Part shown: positions 59,501 to 64,000 of the stretch, piece after piece
Layout: the number at the start of each line of letters is the position of its first letter
Position numbering within the stretch: position 1 is the stretch's first letter
NCBI RefSeq assembly: GCF_021155765.1
Contig: NC_060106.1
Span: 14,720,031-14,784,030 of the forward strand
DNA: 64,000 bases
Direction: 5' to 3'
Source: Diprion similis
Lineage: Eukaryota; Arthropoda; Insecta; Hymenoptera; Diprionidae
Position numbers and translations under genes: made by a program
Notes under the pieces: generated by a model
Seen by the model: only the letters and a program-made list of their open reading frames with translations
The model's database searches: none
Told to the model about the DNA's origin: nothing

Positions 59501-62500
59501 TACCGTTATGTACATCGAATCAATGGTATTTTCAGGTTCTTACTTGTCCAAATCCCGTTCAAGAAATTGGAAGGAAATTAGATTCTGCATTCGATTAAGC
59601 TTCAGTATTTGATTTATAAAAATTCTAGTCTGGCCGCAATTTATAACGTCATAATAGTTACTGATGATTATAAAGTGTACAGAAATAAAAGCGATGCAAC
59701 GTACGTACCGAGTTACATCGAGTGAATTTCTCGAGTATTACACCGAGAGCTGACTTACCACTCATTATTAAGACTATTAATAGTGAAATTACCAGGATCT
59801 GTTTTCCGGGTTTCTAATGCCTTCCACAAGCCACCATCTATTGAGAAAGACTCTGTGCTTTTTAGCAATTACAGCAGAATGGGCAATTGCTCATCTCAGT
59901 CGCTTTGTATAATTGTAATAATTCAGTAAAAATTATTGCTATATAAACAGCAAGTGGTATAGGTATCTGAAGTGTTTGCGACACGATTTGAACATGGAAA
60001 GATATAGCAACCGCTGTCATCCGGGAGTTAAAATACTTGAGTCGGTCTTGAGGTTTTCGCTTTTCCGTTTTCTTCAATGAAAACCAAACAACCTGTTACA
60101 ACAAATAGCGATAATCCAGAAATAGATTAAGATAACGGAACAGCGAGATTTGAGATAAGGTTACAGCAAGAACTTTGAAAAATGTTAAAAAATCAAGTAA
60201 AAAAGTGTCACATATGTAGCTTAAAAATGTCCGTAAGACTTGTTCAATATACACATACTTTGTTGATAATTACGACAGTCAAGTTTATCCGACATACAAA
60301 AGTGGAAATTTACGCAAAAATTGGGTTACAATAATTATCTGCACTTGCGGATGATAAGACGGAAATTAATAACATGGTAAAAAAAAATTGAACAAAAATT
60401 GAAAAAAAAAATCATCATGTTTACCGTAACGGTTCATGCAATCGGAACAACAAGGGGTAAAGTTATTATCTATTAGGTATGTGTATAAAATAAGTACGCG
60501 TTCGCGATGAGTGCGTAATGAAATAAACATTTCTTCGATTTCGTAATAAAAGCTTATATTGCATATTGTTTGTCGACAAACCGTTACCAAAAATTGGGCC
60601 ATGCCGTAATCTGTGCATTCATTAATCTCCCAGCTTCTAATAGTCACTGCAATAATAACATGCAGACGTGTTGTGTACACCTATGTGATTCACTTAGTGC
60701 AGCGTACAGAGAGCGAGCAAATAGCAACGTGGACGTAAACAACTTGCATTTGGTATTATCGCGTTGTGTCCCTCGCGTACAAACGATGATCGGATCTTTT
60801 TCCGCTGCAGCTGAACAACGTTTACCTATATTTGGAATTTCGAATGCACCCACACATACGTGAATGTTTAAGCACCGAATGGTCAACGTTTGCTGATCGA
60901 AACCCAAAGATGAGACATCGATGAAAGACAAATTTGGACCATGAACTTGCTAACGTAAGCGTGTACATTATGGGTAAATTTAATAACTTTGACACTTCCA
61001 TGAAGGTATGTCCTCTAAAAATCTCCCAATCATGCTCGCAGCAATTGTTGACATATAAAAGTGAAGAACTTTCGAGATTTTAAACCGAGGGCAAACAGAG
61101 TTTGATCGTGACTGTCGATTTTACTCAATTACACATCAAAAAACTTATTAGCACAGGTGTTCGGAGATTGAAATTCTGATTTTTTTTCCTTCTATAGTTT
61201 CTTGGTACTTCAATTAAGCGTGTAGGCTTAATTTTCACGACATGGTACTAAAATTTTGGCGAGTATTTTACACTCATACTTTTTTCGCATTTATATAATT
61301 CATATTAGAAACATTAATTTACACAGTAAATTAATAATATATAGCATATTGTTTACGTCTGGAATTATTTCTCATTACTCTCTACGTTTCAGATATTATA
61401 TCTATATATATATACAACTTTCACAGGTGCGGAATTATCGTCAAGTGGAGCGTGCGTGAAATTTTCACATCACAGCAGAAATGGATCACGGATTAATATT
61501 AATTTCGATATTATGTAAGTAGGTGTAATATAGCATAACAGAGCATAATAGATTAATAGAGCAAAAATAGATTCTGTCATATTGCTTCGAGTGTGATTTA
61601 ATGGATTTTTAACTACGGAGCATCAGTGAATTGTAACCTTCCCAAAGATCATCGATCACCTCCCGTCCTTTAAGCTTTCGGTTTTCGGGCAATAAAATCA
61701 TTAACATGTCAAAGTGGGTTTCACGCCGTGTAAAAGAGAAAGAAAAAACACAACGCATACGTATCACAATCCCCACTTTTGCTAGAAATTCCGTAGAGAA
61801 TAAAAAATCTATTAGATAAATCAGGCCGCAGCATCGGCGAGTTTAACATCTTCCAGCCGATGTTTATATAACACATTGGACCCAAAAACTTGACCCCGTT
61901 GTGTAATTTATCTTTCATAGGTTTAATATGAGACGGATGCTATTTCGATCTTGACCTAAAAAAATGTATACTTGCAATTTATATATATCATAATTGGTAT
62001 TATATACATTTCAGACTATAAACTGTACACGTGTGTTCGTATCGAGATACAGAATAAGACGAACCTCTTGATCGGAATGATTTGTAACGGATGGATGGAG
62101 CTTTCGATACTTCCTCTGGATGCTGGGCTGTTCTTACCGTTAAAGAGACATAATTTGACACCGAATGATAAAGACGCGGGTATAAATTCATATAAGAAAC
62201 AATATTTTCCTCCCGTATCGGCAGTTTTGTTTGGAGAAAAAATACGCCGACTCTGGCGTTGTTATACCCCCTGCAGCGAGGAAAACACATAACCAGTAAC
62301 AGCTGCGGAGGCGTGATCCTCGTCGAATATTAGTTTAACTCCGTGCGTAGCTGCTAGCACGTATTATTTTTGCATGTGCAAAGTTAGTTGTATACTAGTA
62401 CGAGTAGGTACGCTAATAGTATCTACCGTACGTTCGCCTTTTGTAAAGTACAAAAACTTTTCTCACCTGTTTCAATACGCGCAATGTTATACGCGTATAA

Positions 62501-64000
62501 CGAGGCTTTAGCACTTGGCTGTGAATTGTTACTTGTAAGTATCGCTTTAGGGGTCATTCAATTAAGCATGTGTTTTAGGATGCATATTCTGCATATAAAT
62601 ATTATACGCTGCCTTACAGGCTCGAAATTATTGATTAAAATTACGTATATGTATACACGAAAAGGTGCAAAAAAAAAAAAAGATGTTTTTTATTAATATT
62701 TAGTTGAGTTATTGATGCTAAATCGTTATTTTTTTTTTGCTTATACACAGCGTAACACTTTTTTTTTTTTGGATACAGTTATGCTCCATATTTTCTTGAA
62801 TATTTATGAAATTTATGATATAATTCTTGATGAAAATCAAATATGAGTATAGTTTTGTAGATAAGTTTAAAAATAGACGAGTGCATAAAGTGTATACGGT
62901 TGAGATGAATTGAAGCTCTTGAAATAATATGAATTCAACGAAAAATGGAAGTAACAGGAAAAGTAAAATTTCGAAGCATTCTTTATCTTTTCCTCGAGGT
63001 ATATATAGTATATTTATATATTTGAACTTTTCTTCAAAGAAATATTTATTAACCACAAGCCTGACTCTTATCGCTCGTTTCTCCGCTCTGCAAACTCGAC
63101 GCGATTAGAAAGTCCAACTGAAATTAAATAAAAATTAAAAATTACTCAACCGTGAGCCACCTTTGTTATAAAAATTATCCCGATTCATTATCACGACGCA
63201 ATTATTATGGAAATCCCTATTATATCCACATTAATTTTCCGTTAATCAAAAATTTGTACTAATGTGATCGTGAGCTGCAGGCCTAATAGATTTGCGTCAT
63301 AATTACTGTATTCAAAAGATAAGACCGGAAATAAGAAAATAAGAAAAAAGAACACGAATGCACAGGGATCAAGAGGTTAAAGTTAGGATCGTAAGTGCTG
63401 GGTAAACATTCATTCACGCGGACGGCCAGACTTTGTTGGGTTTCGTACATACCGCATAGAGAACAGGTGTATCTAGTGTCGGGTTAGATCATAGCCCAGA
63501 GGCTATTGTTAACTTTGTCCGGTGCCTGAGTAGTCGAGATGTGTTCGGGTGTAAGGATCTGAACTGTTTAGAGCCGTATTTCAAACCGACGTCTCTGTTT
63601 CGTCTCGTTTGCATTTTTGACGCAAAAAGTTTGAAAACTTTTCGAAAACGCGATACATCAAAACCAAATTTCGCTTCCGACACGCCGTTACTTTTCCATT
63701 ATGCAACGATCGTACGCATGCGTGAATATCGGCGTTAGTTATTTTAACGTCATAACTTGTTGTAGGTATGTGTACAATAACTCGTGTACGATTGGCACGT
63801 TTTGTATATTTTGTAATACGTTTCTGCTTCGTAAAAACAACCAAGTTTGGTAATCGTTGAGTGACTCAGAATGATTTCTGTTATTATACACCCATTCACG
63901 CATGTATCTTGCAGAACTAAATGGAATTTACGTATTACTGAACAATTTTTAAGGTATAACTAAGTGCAAAGTGCATTTTTTTCGCAATATGGGAATTAAC
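56575..64000. other. Gene-free AT-rich DNA to the window end
   Basis: No supported gene, tRNA or complete mobile element on either strand. Short TA and TG runs occur (for example 59238-59250 and 61400-61413). The longest open frames have no domain, no recognisable splice partners and no family resemblance. It may be upstream intergenic DNA of pinocchio. Confidence 0.4.
57864..58005. repeat. Imperfect inverted repeat
   Basis: CCCAGTTATTGAA at 57864-57876 and TTCAATAATTGGG at 57993-58005 are complementary at 12 of 13 positions, with a 116-nt loop. A palindrome CTCCTTAAGGAG lies just upstream, near 57831. This could be a small non-autonomous element remnant or chance. No target-site duplication was identified. 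Confidence 0.35.

Noticed and set aside
61972..62292. A 106-codon open frame on the plus strand
   Set aside because: No recognisable domain, splice partners or family; treated as chance.

Overview
This is nuclear DNA from an arthropod, most likely an insect. The genes are split by GT-AG introns, and there is a long satellite array. Four of the five protein genes could be rebuilt exon by exon with intact frames; the first probably runs off the left edge. The pinocchio-type gene is a family I know from insects, and its sequence resembles hymenopteran versions as I remember them, so Hymenoptera is a guess and not a result.

Layout. Positions 1-3856 (+) hold a long, mostly disordered, Ser/Lys-rich protein of unknown function. 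Positions 4157-5571 (+) hold a second Ser-rich protein ending in a C4 zinc ribbon. About 2 kb without genes follows. Positions 7640-28470 are dominated by one satellite family: a young homogeneous array of 313-bp monomers (about 8958-27370, 59 copies of a diagnostic block), with old decayed monomers on both sides. The array shows nested higher-order duplications of 2, 3, 13 and 17 monomers.

Positions 28728-42560 carry two head-to-tail genes for the flavoprotein subunit of succinate dehydrogenase (complex II). The first is a divergent but intact SDHA-like paralogue (12 exons, 658 aa). The second is the canonical SDHA (9 exons, 661 aa). They share only some intron positions, so the duplication is old. 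Inside intron 2 of canonical SDHA, on the opposite strand, lies a complete four-exon gene (38897-40057) for a 227-aa protein with an HMG-box-like domain and Lys/Arg-rich and acidic tails. It resembles the protamine-like (MST-HMG) sperm chromatin proteins of insects. This nested gene is the least expected item in the window.

Positions 45605-49742 (-) hold a complete four-coding-exon gene for the Cys-rich protein pinocchio, tail to tail with SDHA. Its leader probably continues several kilobases to the right, with a candidate first exon near 56.1 kb below a (GA)n tract. The rest, to 64000, is AT-rich non-coding DNA with microsatellites and no gene I can support.

Functionally, the two SDHA genes encode the same enzyme subunit. 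Tissue-specialised (for example testis) SDHA copies exist in other insects, and a possible sperm-chromatin gene sits beside them here. A male-germline link is an inference only.
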